NCBI RefSeq assembly: GCF_008831285.2
Contig: NC_045142.1
Coordinates: 9,154,713-9,218,712, forward strand
From: Nymphaea colorata
Lineage: Eukaryota > Streptophyta > Magnoliopsida > Nymphaeales > Nymphaeaceae
Reading direction: 5' to 3'
DNA: 64,000 nucleotides
Part shown: positions 1-11,858 of the stretch, piece by piece
Layout: each line of letters starts with the position of its first letter
How positions within the stretch are numbered: the stretch's first letter is position 1
Notes under the pieces: model-generated
Told to the model about the DNA's origin: nothing
Database searches by the model: none
What the model saw: only the letters and a program-made list of their open reading frames with translations
Translations under genes and position numbers: made by a program

Positions 1-141
1 TTCTAATCAGCCACATCTGCCAGAGTTGGAACCAGAAGCTTCAACAAGTGTAGTAATCACAGTCAAGAAGCACTAGAACATTGGTATGATTTAGCAAGTT
101 GAAACATGTATAAGTAGGATACAAAAAAAATTTTATTACTA

Positions 142-528
142 TGACCAATGATAAATCTAGACAATATTATAAATAAGGTCCTTCAGGGGTTGTTTGGCAG
201 CAAGGACACTTTGTTCACGAATCTGTCCAATATTCGTGCAACAGTAGACTTAATGTTCTATGAATCTGCCCAAATTTTTTAAACGGATTCGTGGAACACT
301 TACAAAAATGTCTCTGCTGCCAAACGACCCTGTGACCAATGATAAATCTAGACAATATTAAAAATAAAGACCTTCAAGGGTTGTTTGGCAGCAAGGACAC
401 TTTGTTCACGAATCTACACAATATTCGTGGAACAGTAGACTTAATGTTCCATGAATCTGTCCAAATTTTTGAAATGGTTTCCCGAAACACTTACAAAAAT
501 GTCTCTTCTGCCAAACGACCCCACAAGT
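142..528. mobile_element. Tandem pair of 144-bp MITE-like elements
   Basis: Two copies of a unit repeat with a period of 191 bp (the string TGACCAATGATAAATC starts at 142 and 333). Inside each unit is a 144-bp element, at 187-330 and 378-521. Each starts GGGTTGTTTGGCAGCA and ends with the near-perfect inverse (TGCTGCCAAACGACCC at 315-330; TTCTGCCAAACGACCC at 506-521). The interior is partly self-complementary. No matching target duplication is visible at either copy. The terminal sequence resembles hAT-like MITEs, but the superfamily is an inference. The open reading frame in this stretch has no recognisable domain and follows the repeat, so it is not called as a gene. Confidence 0.75.
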
Positions 529-2439
529 TGTAGAAAGACGAGATTTCAATGCACAAGGTACTCAAATCTCTGTTGGAATAATCTCATTGTTTGAGCGCTA
601 AACCGAGCTTGACTTTATTATAAATCAAGAAATAGAAAGGACCTTGGGTCATAAAATACACTCTTTGGACATTCTAATGGGAAACTAAATCGCTTTTGCT
701 TAGGCGATTATAAACCATTGTGTGCTATGACTAATATTGTGATGAACAGTCACCATGATTAGCACTAATGATGATAAAATCGGCCCCTTTTTCCGGTCGT
801 TAGTGGACAGCTTGTCCAATAAATAATTAGGTGAAAAACTAAGTTACATACACTTTCATGAAAAAGTGAAGGACACACTCGTGGAGAAGTAGCAGATAAG
901 ACAGAAACTTCTGGTTGAATGCATCAAATTAATTATTACATTTCGAGAGTGATCAATATCTAAAACAATAAATGGTTATGTAGTATTAATCATTGTCACA
1001 TAAAACGCGTATTATTTGAAAAAAGTGCATATAATACTCGAGAAATAAGTCAGTTGTATAAAATGACAATTAGAAACATCTTTTAAAAAAAATGCCAGGA
1101 AATAAAAAATGTGAAAAGTTTTTTTTGTATTTTTATTCATTTTTTTTATAATTTTTAGGACTTATTAAATGTTTTAAATTTTTTTAAAAATTTACCAAGA
1201 TTTTTTGGAGATATTTTTGAGATATATAACTTTGTCATATTATGTCCAAGAAATTCATTGCCATATAATACCCGTACACAATATATGTCACAATGATATT
1301 AATGTATAAAAGTGATTTTCATGGGACTGTGCGGGCAGTTGCCTGCACAAACCCACATGTTACTCAACATCTCCACAAAGGATAATTAATTCTGTAGGAC
1401 AAGGCAAGGCAAACAGAAATAACAGCAACAAAGTAAGCTAAAATTATCTAGTGATTCAGATATTGGTGGTAATAGTTCATCTTCAGATCATCTTACTGAT
1501 TACACTTAAAGGTCAAAAAAATAATAATATACGATTGAATCTTCCATATAAAACAAGTACCGTGGCTGGAAATCTTCAGTGGTGACGCTTCTGTCACAAT
1601 GAGCACGAAACGAAGAGTCCGAACAGCTTATTTTCCCCAATCCATAAGCTGGACATTGAAAATAACTTGCAGTAAATTAGAAATGATTACAAAGACTTAT
1701 GCCCAACTTTTGAAGGGTTGAAAGTTACCATATGCTCAGTTTTGAATATATATTTAACGTTTAACCACTTGAATTTTATATGAAATTCAGACTTAAAGAA
1801 TATATTTTCATGACAACGGGGGAATTTTTTAAAATTTCCACTAAAATTAAGTTTTTTTAAACATCCATAACTTTTGAAAGTAAGATTTCTCAGTGTGCTT
1901 CCTAAGAAGGTGCAAGTAAGTTCTCAAGGAACCTATGTCACCATAGCACGGGCTGCGGGTGGTGCCAGTGTCAGTGTAGGTGCGGTTGCCGGAACGACAT
2001 ATTTCAAAAAATTTAGGTGCAACGGTGCGGCGATGGTATTTTATTATTATTATTTTTAATTTATTATATATATAACAGAATAAGCATATTATTACAATTT
2101 AGTTATTAATGTATATAACATACGTGAATAATTATATTACATAGGAAAATATCAAAACAACATATATTATATAAGTAATTTAGTAATATGACACTTTAAC
2201 TGGGCTCGGGTGTGAGTCGGAGCCGCACCATGTCTGGTGCGCACCCGACTCGATGCGGACTCCGGTGCGACAGTAAAATAGAAGAGTATGATGACTTAGG
2301 AAGGAACACTCCTTTGTTATAGGCTTGCGTCAGTCAGTTAATGCTGTGGTTGGAATATTACCAAGCCTGAATAGGCTGGGGCAGGATTGTTAATTGTGTA
2401 ACATGCCCATATAAGCATGACACTGCACTTAATTGTATC

Positions 2440-2760
2440 TGCTTTTTCAGATTTGTATATATTCGGGTTCGAATTCATATTGAATACTAACAAAAAAAAA
2501 TGGTATCTGAATTCAAAATCTGGTTTCACAATCTGAATTTTTACATTTATATCCGAATTTGAATTTTGAACCAAATTTAGCTAATTTTCAAGATGTAAGT
2601 GCATTTAATATATATATATTTATTTAAAACCAAATTCATTCTGAATCTGAATCTGAATGGAGATTTATGTATATCTAAATCCCAATCCAATGAAATGGTA
2701 TTTCTTTAGTCTGAATCCGATCTGATTTCTTAATTGGATATTAATTTTTTTTCCATATCC
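2440..2760. repeat. Degenerate CCGAAT/GGATTC-rich repeat
   Basis: Many imperfect iterations of words such as TCTGAATCTGAAT, ATCCGAATTTGAAT and their complements. The same kind of sequence recurs at about 10,020-10,300 and at 63,842-64,000. It is a dispersed decayed repeat family of unknown origin. Confidence 0.5.
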
Positions 2761-3586
2761 GATTTGTTTGATTTCAGCCCATATGAGCCATGCCCAGTGG
2801 CCTAGTTCACACTCAGTTCATCCCAGTATCCAAATAAGTCAAAGTTTGCAGACTAAGTCTATTTAATAATCACCAGAATTTTGGGAAAGCTGAGCCAAGC
2901 CGAACCATGAGCATCTTGGCTTGACCGACGTCCGGGCTTGGTTTTAGCCTTTTAGGTGTACTTCAAAGATGGACGCGTACGACTTCAAGAGCTAACTGGG
3001 TTTGTTCACTTTGGGGGTGTTCTTTATTTTGTTCATGTACTTCTAAGTGTCATGTATAAATCGCATAAGGAAAGAATTTTTTTTTAGTATCCTGAAATTC
3101 ATCCACTCCAATAAAAGCATTATTTTTTAAACTTTATATAAAAAAACACAATCACGTAAATTAACTAAAAAAAAATTATGAATAGAAGGTGAGGTAAAAC
3201 GGGCCCTAATAGGGTCCAATTAAATGCATTAATTTTTCTTTTTTATCTATATTGCAGTCATTTTTGTCTAAAGAAAACAGTTACGAAAATAAGATCTTCA
3301 TATTTTAAGATGCACACTTCAACATATATAAATTAAGTTGGTGGTTTTTTCTTACTTGTACGATGAATTTTAGAAATAGAAAAAAAGAATCATACAGTTG
3401 ATTTTAAAATGTTATAACATATTGCAAACACATTTAATAGAACACTTTGTTTTTTTTTTATCCATTCATAATGTTTACAATAAACAACTAAACATCACGC
3501 TTATAAGTTGGAAAAAAAAAAGTGAGTGAAAACTGTTAGAAATGGAAGGTTTAATTGGACCAACCTCAAAATGAGACTGTTTAAAC

Positions 3587-3590
<4 letters not shown>

Positions 3591-3630
<40 letters not shown>
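3591..3630. repeat. (CT)20 microsatellite
   Basis: Forty bases of uninterrupted CT dinucleotide. Confidence 0.95.
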
Positions 3631-3631
<1 letters not shown>

Positions 3632-5006
3632 AATTAACAATTAATTGAACTTAATGTAGAAAAAAAAAAACAGTGATGTATAGGTGTAAACATCTGAAAG
3701 ATGCATTACAACCATAAAAAATACAGCACTAATACTAAGCAAAAAATGTGCCTGGTTAAGCATGCTTGAAACATGGCTTACCTACTAAAGCTCATCATAA
3801 TCACATAAACATAGCAGGTGATAAACGATTTGAGTTATCATTTTCTCCTTTCTTACAAGAATGATGGCGACACTTCATTTTCACTCTTTTGTGATTTGAT
3901 CGTCTTGCACCCGTGAGTTTAATTTGTCAAAAATTCTGAAGGAAGCATGGCATTTATTATATTTTCAATGAGGCCACCATTCTTTTCAGGAAAATTCATT
4001 TTTGGGTAGCAGGGGTGGAGTGAGAATTTTTTTTTGCTTGGATGAGCTGAAAAATCGATGAACCAACTCTTAGAGGGGCAAATATTTTTTCTGAGAATTC
4101 TCACAGGTGCCAAAATCCAAAATTTTAAATTTTAAAAAATTTGAACAACTGTAAATTGGAATTTTTACAAGGGCAATGAAAGTACGCTTTTAATTTTAAA
4201 AACCCTTGAGAACCCTCAAATGCCTACAATCCGACGCCAAGTAGTTTAAAACCAGGTTTTGTTTTCGTGATATTATTTGCAACTTGTGGCGTTAAAATCT
4301 GGTTTTGCTAAAACCCAAATTTAATAAGACTCGGTTTTCATAAAGGTCTTCCAACAACCTTTTCAGGCAAATTCGATTTTTGGGAGTTTCAAAAACTGAG
4401 ATTTAATAAGTTTCCACAAAACCAAACCGATATCATCCACATGCACCCCATAGGTTTATAAGGGGAATGGTTAAATAATTAATTACCTAATTTCATAATC
4501 TCAAGTTTAAATTTCTAATCAGCCCCGGCCATATCAACTCCAATCAAAATGTTCCAATCTAGGCAATTAATTCAAGACTTTTAGAGACCATAGTCAGGAA
4601 AACGTCACCAAGTTCCTGAACTCACCAATGCTCACGATCTTGAACTCCTTTCCTTGTGAAGCTGTCAAGTCAAACAAATCTAAAATTTCCCAAGATCTTA
4701 AAGAAAAAAAAAAACCAAGGAAAAGGGAATATCAACTTCACTTTTTAAACTCATTCCCACACATCTAGGGCACTCTATTCAGTTTTTAAACTTATTGCTT
4801 CTTACACCTTTAAAGAATCTCTCGAAGTACACACACGCAACAAATAAAATAAATGAAAAATGCCAAGAGAAAAAACAGATGCCAACCGCGAAAAAAAGAA
4901 AAATCCATTATTAATATTCATAATTCACAATTCATTTCTACTTTGGAGCACTTTTATGACTAAAAATAAATTTAATTAGTAAATAATAACAAAAAAAATA
5001 TTACTT

Positions 5007-6023
5007 CTATGAGAAACCCACTCTTCGCTTCCAAAAGTAGGCCTCCGGGAAAATCCCGGCGGGGGTGTGCGGCCTGGGCTCGGACTTGCACCGCGTCAAC
5101 ACCGGCGAGATCTCACCGCCTTTTGCGATCCCCGAGATGCCCTCGCACGCCCACTCGCTCTCCCCGTCCCTCCTTCTCCTCCGCCCACCTGAAACGATGC
5201 CATCTGTCGAAGCCCTGCCCAGATCTGCCGCCGGTGCTGGCTGAGGCGGCGATGGGGGCGGCGGCGGTGGTAGTGCCGCTGAGGCCTCATCTTCTTCATT
5301 CCCCTCCTTTCCACCGTCGGTGAGCTCCTCATTCCCGTTCTGCATTACTTGCTCGCCTCTCGAGTTAACGACGGGGGACTCCCAGAAGCGGCTCATGGGA
5401 GACGAGTCTCTCAGCGGCGCCGATCGGCACCTCATCAGCAGCAGGGCGTTCTTCGGCGGCTCCGCCGCCGCCCTCTCTTCCCCCTTTCCACCTTCTGTCT
5501 CTTCGTCCTTCGAGTCTCTCGCCCTCAATTCGTCATTCTCTCTGGGAACAAATGCCGCGACCCTTTCCTTCACCCGGACGTCTTCATCATCGTCCTCCTC
5601 CTCCACCTCTTCTGCGTGCTTATTTAAGGGATCGTGGATGGCCGTCATGAACCTGCGCCATACGGTTCCATGACTGCTGGACTTCGATTTCCCGGGGGGT
5701 TTCCCCGGGAAGCAGCGGCAGAACACGGAAAACTTCCGGCGGGAGGTGGTGGTGCTGGGTGCGGTGGAGGACGAAGAGGACGAAGGCTTTTTCTTCTTGA
5801 CGCGAACCTGGCCGATGCAAGTGACCTTGGGGGAGGATGGCTCCTGCGTGGTGGTGGCCTCGTAATTTGAGGCCCTCCTCCTGAGGAGCGAGAAGGTGCG
5901 TTTGGACCGAGCCGTCGCCCTCCGGCTTCCCCCCTGCAACCTCAGCCTCCTCATCAGCAGCGGCGTAGGCGGATACTTGTCCGTCCGACCGGGGCTCTGG
6001 ATCTGCTTCGTCGACAGCTTCAT
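5007..6023 (-). CDS. Uncharacterised plant protein with SPKVTC, RCRSAP and TRCKSEP motifs
   Basis: A single uninterrupted frame of 338 codons ending in TAG. It resembles a family of plant proteins of unknown function that begin MKLxTK.I.SPGRT and carry a conserved SPKVTC motif. Visible in order: start MKLSTKQIQSPGRTDKYPP; a basic region at residues 24-50; EPSSPKVTCIGQVRV at 61-75; a basic and serine-rich stretch (76-125); VWRRFMTAIHDP at 121-132; an acidic stretch of about 137-180; KNALLLMRCRSAPL at 191-204; a proline tract (252-260); LTRCKSEP at 309-316; and an aromatic-basic end, PEAYFWKRRVGF. The frame stays open upstream to about 6,134, but the first in-frame ATG is at 6,023, has A at -3 and gives the family-type N terminus. 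No membrane segment or catalytic motif is seen. Base composition is far richer in GC than the flanks, as expected of a conserved exon. The function is unknown; I infer only a basic/acidic, probably disordered protein. The gene call is firm, the role is not. Confidence 0.85.
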   Translation of the reverse strand: MKLSTKQIQSPGRTDKYPPTPLLMRRLRLQGGSRRATARSKRTFSLLRRRASNYEATTTQEPSSPKVTCIGQVRVKKKKPSSSSSSTAPSTTTSRRKFSVFCRCFPGKPPGKSKSSSHGTVWRRFMTAIHDPLNKHAEEVEEEDDDEDVRVKERVAAFVPRENDELRARDSKDEETEGGKGEERAAAEPPKNALLLMRCRSAPLRDSSPMSRFWESPVVNSRGEQVMQNGNEELTDGGKEGNEEDEASAALPPPPPPSPPQPAPAADLGRASTDGIVSGGRRRRRDGESEWACEGISGIAKGGEISPVLTRCKSEPRPHTPAGIFPEAYFWKRRVGFS

Positions 6024-6600
6024 CCTCCTATCGATCGAGTGCCTGCTAGCGAGCTCCCTGCAAAATATCTCTCTCTCGCTGTGATTGATTGAGTGTGGAG
6101 GAAGGAGTTCAGAGGAAAAGAGTAAGACAGTCACTGCACTCCTGAGTTTTCCTTTTGTTTTTTTCTTTCCTTCTTTGCCGCTGTTCCCTTTGTTTTTCCA
6201 AAGCCCTTTTTTCCTGTTCCTTTTTTGCCTGCAGACAGAGGAGATTCTGGAAGTCCGTTCAGATTTTAGATGGGAATCCTAATAAGCATTTCATATCGTT
6301 GGTGATGGTGGTGCTCCTTCCTCTTCCTCTCTTTCATGGTCGTAAGATGTGATGACCGACGGAGGAGACAAATTCTGTAAGTGATCTAAGCAGAGCTAGA
6401 GTGTGAAAGAAGAAGAAGAAGAAGAAGAGCCAGCGGCTGCAGAAAACGCAAATAAAATAGTGCGAGAAATGATGGAAAAAAAAATGAGTGGAAGAGATGA
6501 CGATGACGCGAACGACGCGGTGGGTGGACGACACAAGCCACCCTCTCTCCAGTCTCTTCCTCTCTCTTCCCAGCTTCTCCAGTGCCCGTATATAAGGCTC
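6024..6600 (-). promoter_or_regulatory. Leader and possible promoter of the SPKVTC-motif gene
   Basis: Read on the minus strand, this region contains GCCTTATATACGGG at about 6,586-6,599, a possible TATA element, followed by a purine-rich GA/AGAG stretch and several pyrimidine/GAA tracts (for example GAA repeats at 6,406-6,429 on the plus strand). If it is used, the leader would be about 500 nt. A TATATAAG also reads on the plus strand at the same place, but nothing coding follows it, so the direction is uncertain. Confidence 0.3.
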
Positions 6601-8298
6601 AAATTTTTATGGGAATAATTTCTAAACTGGCACCTAACTTTTCGGAATTAAAAAATGTGCGGCGCTCTTTTCGAAAGGTTTGCAGAAAAATGCGAGTAAA
6701 CTATGCCGTGATTGTTTCTTTGAACCGCATTTATATTGGTCAAACGCGTTCATCAACAAATTTTCATTTTTTTTTTTAATGGATTTTCCATTTTCTGCAT
6801 TTCAATTTAACTTCTCAAGAAGTATAGCGTCATCTCCGTTTGATTCAATCTACAATGCTTAACATAGATAACGAACAAAGTTATCAAATATGTCAGGTAT
6901 TTAAAACCTGCACCAGCTTAAAACGCTTTTCTTTCTCAGACAGTTTCCCAGAACTTTTTTAAAAACCGGACGCGCTTCTGAATTATATAAGAAAAAGAGG
7001 ATGTAGTTGAAAACTTGCTGAGTCGAAGATAACGGGGAGTAAAAAGGAAACAGAAAGGCTGATTTTCTTACCTCATTTGTTTACAGCCAATTGTCACGTG
7101 TGCCCCAGATGCGCAGTGTCCCCCAAATTCATCGAAATGACCCATATACCCTTTTCGGTTTGGTTATTTTCCCACCACGTTACCAAGGATGGAACGGGGC
7201 AGCCTTCTACGCGGATCTGCACTGATCCGGATCCGAAGTGGACTGAGAGTGAGCGAGGGGGTCCTTACCGCATTTAAGACCCTAAATCCAGCTTAGTTAA
7301 TCCAGCCAACAGCTAATCCACCAAATTAGGGATGTATATGCTTCGAATCTGAGACAGCTAAATGTATTAAAAGTCAGGTGAGAACATATTATGCACCTCC
7401 TTTACATTACATTTTGGAATACCAACATTTTATTGTTTAATATATATATATATATTCCATACCCTTATCTGCCAACTGGAGGAAAACCAGTTGGGTCATT
7501 GATTTTAAGGAAATCAGGCAGCTACTGGAGTTTTATATGCCAAATTGGTCGATAATTGGTTGGGCGATCAATTATAAGGAAATGGATGGATAGAGATTAA
7601 GCTAAAAATTAGAAACGAAACTATATTTTAAAGAGACTTAATTATCCCTCAAAGGAGGAAACAAATGAGAATGAGTTTTCCCAGTAGAAACTCTTTGCAT
7701 CTTTTGAGGGGTATTTCTGTCTCTTAAAAATATAAACTGGTTTCTTTTTTTTCTTTTCCTTTTTTTTTAGCTTAATCTCTACCATATGATTTCTTTAAAA
7801 TTCAGAGGGTCATGTGATTCTATCCCAATCTAGCATATCAGAGTTAGCTATTAGTCTACACACACACATACACATAGGACAGTTCAATCTTGCCAAGTGT
7901 TGGATATTTTAGAATGGCTAAATTTAAAAAAACAAAAAAAAACCATAAAATATACTCGCTAAATTGGTATGACTATAGTTTACAATGGTTAATTTGAAAG
8001 TTTTTTTGGTGAAATTTTTTAAAGTTTTTTTGTCATTCAGCAATTGTCCGAGACACATCAAGATTGACCCTTCATGTATATACATACATATAAATATGTA
8101 CAAGATCCTTATATATTAAACTTAGGAATCATTTAGGCCATCAATTTTATGTAGATTAGAGAGTGACTATTAAGGTTCAAAATGTGGAAGCTAAACTGCT
8201 TTTTCAAAAAATTGAAATACCCCTCAAAGGAGGCACGATCTGATTATATTGCTTTATTTTCTATATTTTCGAATGAAAAATAACTTAAAATACTTCAG

Positions 8299-8332
<34 letters not shown>

Positions 8333-8644
8333 GTCAGTGGCAATGGGCTGATATTGCGCTCCTATACGGAACGATGTTAATAATGTTGGGCCTGAATCTC
8401 TTGTTAAAAAGTTTAAAGTCTCTGTGGAGTTGGAGCTGGATAGCACTAAAGTTCCAATCTAAAGCCTGAATAAGAACTTGAATTACCTATTTACGAAGTT
8501 AAACATGTCTAAATTAAACTCGTAAAATGACGAAAATCGGACCAAAAAACAATGCACCATCAACTTGACGGCACAATCCATCTCCACACAGCGCATAAGT
8601 CTAGCAGAAATCGAACTAGCGATGCCTCTCTTCTCCTTTAGTTA
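6601..8644. other. Intergenic, no gene seen
   Basis: AT-rich sequence with short T and TA runs and an (ATT)n tract at about 8,299-8,332. A moderately GC-rich patch at 7,090-7,270 is not accompanied by a convincing reading frame. Confidence 0.55.
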
Positions 8645-9130
8645 GGGTGAACAACATGCTCGAGCGACTTGTTAAAGCTTGGCTCGTGAACGAGTTCAAG
8701 CCGAGTCATTTGCTTAACGAGTCAAGCTCGAGTTCATGATTAACTCGTTCAAACAATCAAGTTGAGTTCGAGTTCAACACGTAACTACCGAGTTAAGTTT
8801 GAGTCTTAGTAGAGTTTGTCGAGTCTTAATCGAGTCAAGTTTGAACTTAACAAGTAACGATGAATATCAATTTTATTCAAACGAGTCTGTCGAACCTTAA
8901 TCTAATCGAGCTCGAGCTTAAGACATAAGGATGAATATCAATTCTATTCAAACGTGTTTGTGGAGTTCGAGCATAACACGTAAGTTCTATTCAAACGAGT
9001 TTGTCGAGCCTTAATCGAACCGAACTCGAGCTGCTTCCGTCGAGCTATTCTCGAGTCGAGCTCAAGGTTTCAGTAGTCAAGCCCGAGTTCGAGCTAACTG
9101 AACTAGGGCTCGACTCGGCTCATGTTCACC
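8645..9130. mobile_element. CTCGAG-rich inverted-repeat element (486 bp)
   Basis: The left end reads GGGTGAACAACATGCTCGAG and the right end reads GGCTCGACTCGGCTCATGTTCACC in inverse, so the termini pair as GGTGAACA(AC)ATG. The interior is made of many short iterations of ACTCGAGC, GAGTTCGAG and GTTCAAACGAGT and can fold on itself. No coding capacity is seen. Inverted-repeat elements with this GAGCTCGAG texture occur in many plant genomes; the superfamily cannot be told here. Confidence 0.6.
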
Positions 9131-11495
9131 TCTACTTTCAATGCGACTACACCAAGCAGCTACGCTATGTCCCTTGAGACCGAGTACTATTGTTAACATA
9201 AGCCCCAGTCAATTGAACCGGGCCCGGACATATCCACGAACGGACAAAAAGAAGACCCACTGAAGATGGTGGAAAGGGCCAGGCCTTGTAGAAAATATCT
9301 AAGCCCGTGCCGCACCGACGGTGGTTGAGTTAGTGAAAGGACATTCCCGCCAGATCCTGTTTGGCTGTGACAAGATTTACTTCGATATCCCAATTTGCTG
9401 AATTTCCAAAAGTTACTCTCTTCCCTTGCTTTTTCCTTGTACGTGAAAGCCCCCTTTGGGCTTTGTTGTTGACACCATGAATATTGAATGAAGGGAAAGA
9501 GCTTCTGGTTCGGATCTCACCAGCCTTTTTAACCATGCATCATTTGGGTATGGACTCTTATGCACATGTCACGTCATTGGCCCAAAGGTGGTTCACGTAC
9601 TAAAAAAGAATCCGGGTCAGACAATGGGTCCGTATCTATTATAACTATAAATGTGGTTGATAAAAGGGCCCACCGGAGTAAATTCTCCCTGCATCTTCTC
9701 CTTCTTCTCTGTCTTCCGCCTGTCCATGCCGCATGGGTCCTCCTGGCCTAGAATTATTGTGCAGTAGCCTGGGTCCATTTTCTTTTGGATCGGAACTAGG
9801 ATTCAATCCGAATCGCAATTACATTTGGATCTGTATATCTGTCATGATTTGGGTGCTAGCTAGATCCACTTCTGTCGTATGATCGGGCTTGGATCTAACT
9901 CTGGAAAGGTTTGATGCATTCGGCTCGATCGAATAGCTGGTAGATGTCTGGTTACTGGTTTGATTTGAGTGGGATAAAAGTCAATTTAGGAATGCCAATA
10001 TTTCTGATTTGGATTAGATATCCAACCAAACTGTTCCGAAAAATTGGATATAAAAAATTTTTAATATCCAATTAAAAACCGGATCGGATTCGGATTTAAG
10101 AAATGACATTTGATCGGATTTAGAATAAGATAAATATAAACATGTGATCAGATTCGGATTCAGATAGGAATTAGCTTATATAAATATCATATATCTAATG
10201 CTCTTCCATCATAAAAATTGGTCAGATTTGGTTCAAAAAATCAGATTTCGAATTCCGATATAAATGTAAAAATCAGATTTGTATTGTGAAATCAGATTTC
10301 AGAACCATATAAGTTTTCTTTGTTTATAAGTGGACTTGATGTTAGTTTTTGTCAAAATGTTGATCTGAATTCGTGTTCCTAAACTTAAGTACGTACTAAA
10401 CGTCAGATTTTGAGCTAGTCGACAGTACATTTGTTGAGTTTTACTAGATCCATCTTTGTTTTTGCACAACCGGTGGCTCCGATTCATTAGACTTTGATAA
10501 TATGTTGTGTTGGAAATAGCCTAAGACCCGGATTAAGTGACATGGAACTGGATCTGGATCCGGTTAGCCCAGATGAGGGGTCCTGAACGGTTTTTACCCC
10601 TTTTTCCTTTACACATCGCGCTACTCTGGGCTTAGATCAGCAGAACTGCTTCTCTTTTCTCTTTGTTTGTCAAAGTTTCCATGGTTGCGTAGTTAATAAA
10701 ACCAACCGAAGATGAGTTTGTTCATATTCATCAACAAAGCAAACCGCGCATGATGTTCACAAAGCAATGTTCTTGTGTGTATATATACATATATAATAGA
10801 GTGAGAGAGATATTGGTGGGTACCGTACTCTTATATGCTAGAACAGTAACAAATCATCTTGACCATTGGTCTTTTCATGACAAATGGTTGAGAGAAAACA
10901 AAGAGAAAAGAATGTTAATTAATGCTGGATGACAAAAATACTTTATCTCCCTTTTCTCCTTGTTGGTATGCTAACTATCCATCTTGGAGAGATCAATGGC
11001 CAAGATGATACTTCATAAGTCCACCACTTAAAAAATTGGCTACCTACTAGTCTCTCTCTCTCTCTTGTTGTCTTTTCTCTTGCATTTGTCTGGTCTTCTC
11101 TTATTGGTAGTCTTGCAGACCCACCCTCCATTCGTCTTCTTTTCTTCTTCTGTCCTTCCTCTCACCTGTCTGTTTCTTGGAATCGTGTCTGGAGGTTGTG
11201 GCTCATTTCAGCTTGTTGGTGCATTTGAGAGGAGCGCAACATCAGGGGCACTTTCTCTTCGCTGGAGTCTATAGCGCGTCTTGTGCAGGAGGATGTCTAT
11301 TTTGCCATTCGGCTACGACATCGTTCCGTCTGCGGCTGGGTGAATATGCCGCTGCGTCTTTTCACCATTCTTATTTTGTTTTACTGTATGTTGTATTGTA
11401 TATTTCGTCTTTCTGTTTTTTTTTGTGGATTGTTATTGTAACTAGGGGATTTATTGCCCCCAAAGTTTAATATAGATTCTCATTTTATGTGCTCT
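9131..11495. other. Intergenic, no gene seen
   Basis: Contains a promoter-like but orphan patch at 9,540-9,740 (CACGTCATTGGCCC and a pyrimidine-rich stretch) with no coding frame after it. A degenerate GGATTCGGAT-type repeat lies at about 10,020-10,300, and GC-richer sequence near 11,180-11,350 has no recognisable protein. Confidence 0.5.
10020..10300. repeat. Degenerate CCGGAT/GGATTCGGAT-rich repeat
   Basis: Iterated words such as ATCGGATTCGGATTTA and ATCAGATTCGGATTCAGAT, of the same texture as 2,440-2,760 and 63,842-64,000. Confidence 0.5.
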
Positions 11496-11601
<106 letters not shown>

Positions 11602-11788
11602 CGTGAGATGCCTAGGCCAAGTGGCTAGAAAGAAACGTAAAGAACAAGAGTTGTTCCCATTAACATGTTCATTTTCAATAGTTTCCTTATCAAACTAGAG
11701 GCTACCGAGGAACTATGCAAAGCACTGAATGAATGCACCAGCCACACCTAACATGTGGAATGAATGCATAAGTGTGTTGTGTTTAGCC

Positions 11789-11858
11789 TATATATATATA
11801 TATATATATATAGATATATATATATATATAGAGGGACAGAAAGAGAGAGAGAGAGAGA
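11789..11858. repeat. Compound (TA)n...(GA)n microsatellite
   Basis: TA runs broken by a single GA step, followed by GAGGGACAGAAA and then a GA run. Confidence 0.85.

Larger units (their letters stand above)
534..5006. other. Intergenic, no gene seen
   Basis: AT-rich sequence without a supportable coding region. It holds a GC-richer inverted patch at about 2,197-2,275, a stretch rich in CCGAAT/ATTCGG-type words at 2,440-2,760, and a (CT)20 tract at 3,591-3,630. Short ORFs here carry no recognisable motif. Confidence 0.6.

Noticed and set aside
5009-5870. Several plus-strand ORFs of 78-117 codons opposite the SPKVTC-motif gene
   Set aside because: They are antisense shadows of a GC-rich exon and have no motif of their own.
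6024-6134. A 37-residue N-terminal extension of the SPKVTC-motif protein
   Set aside because: The codon at 6,134 is GTG, not ATG. The first ATG at 6,023 gives the family-type MKLSTK start.
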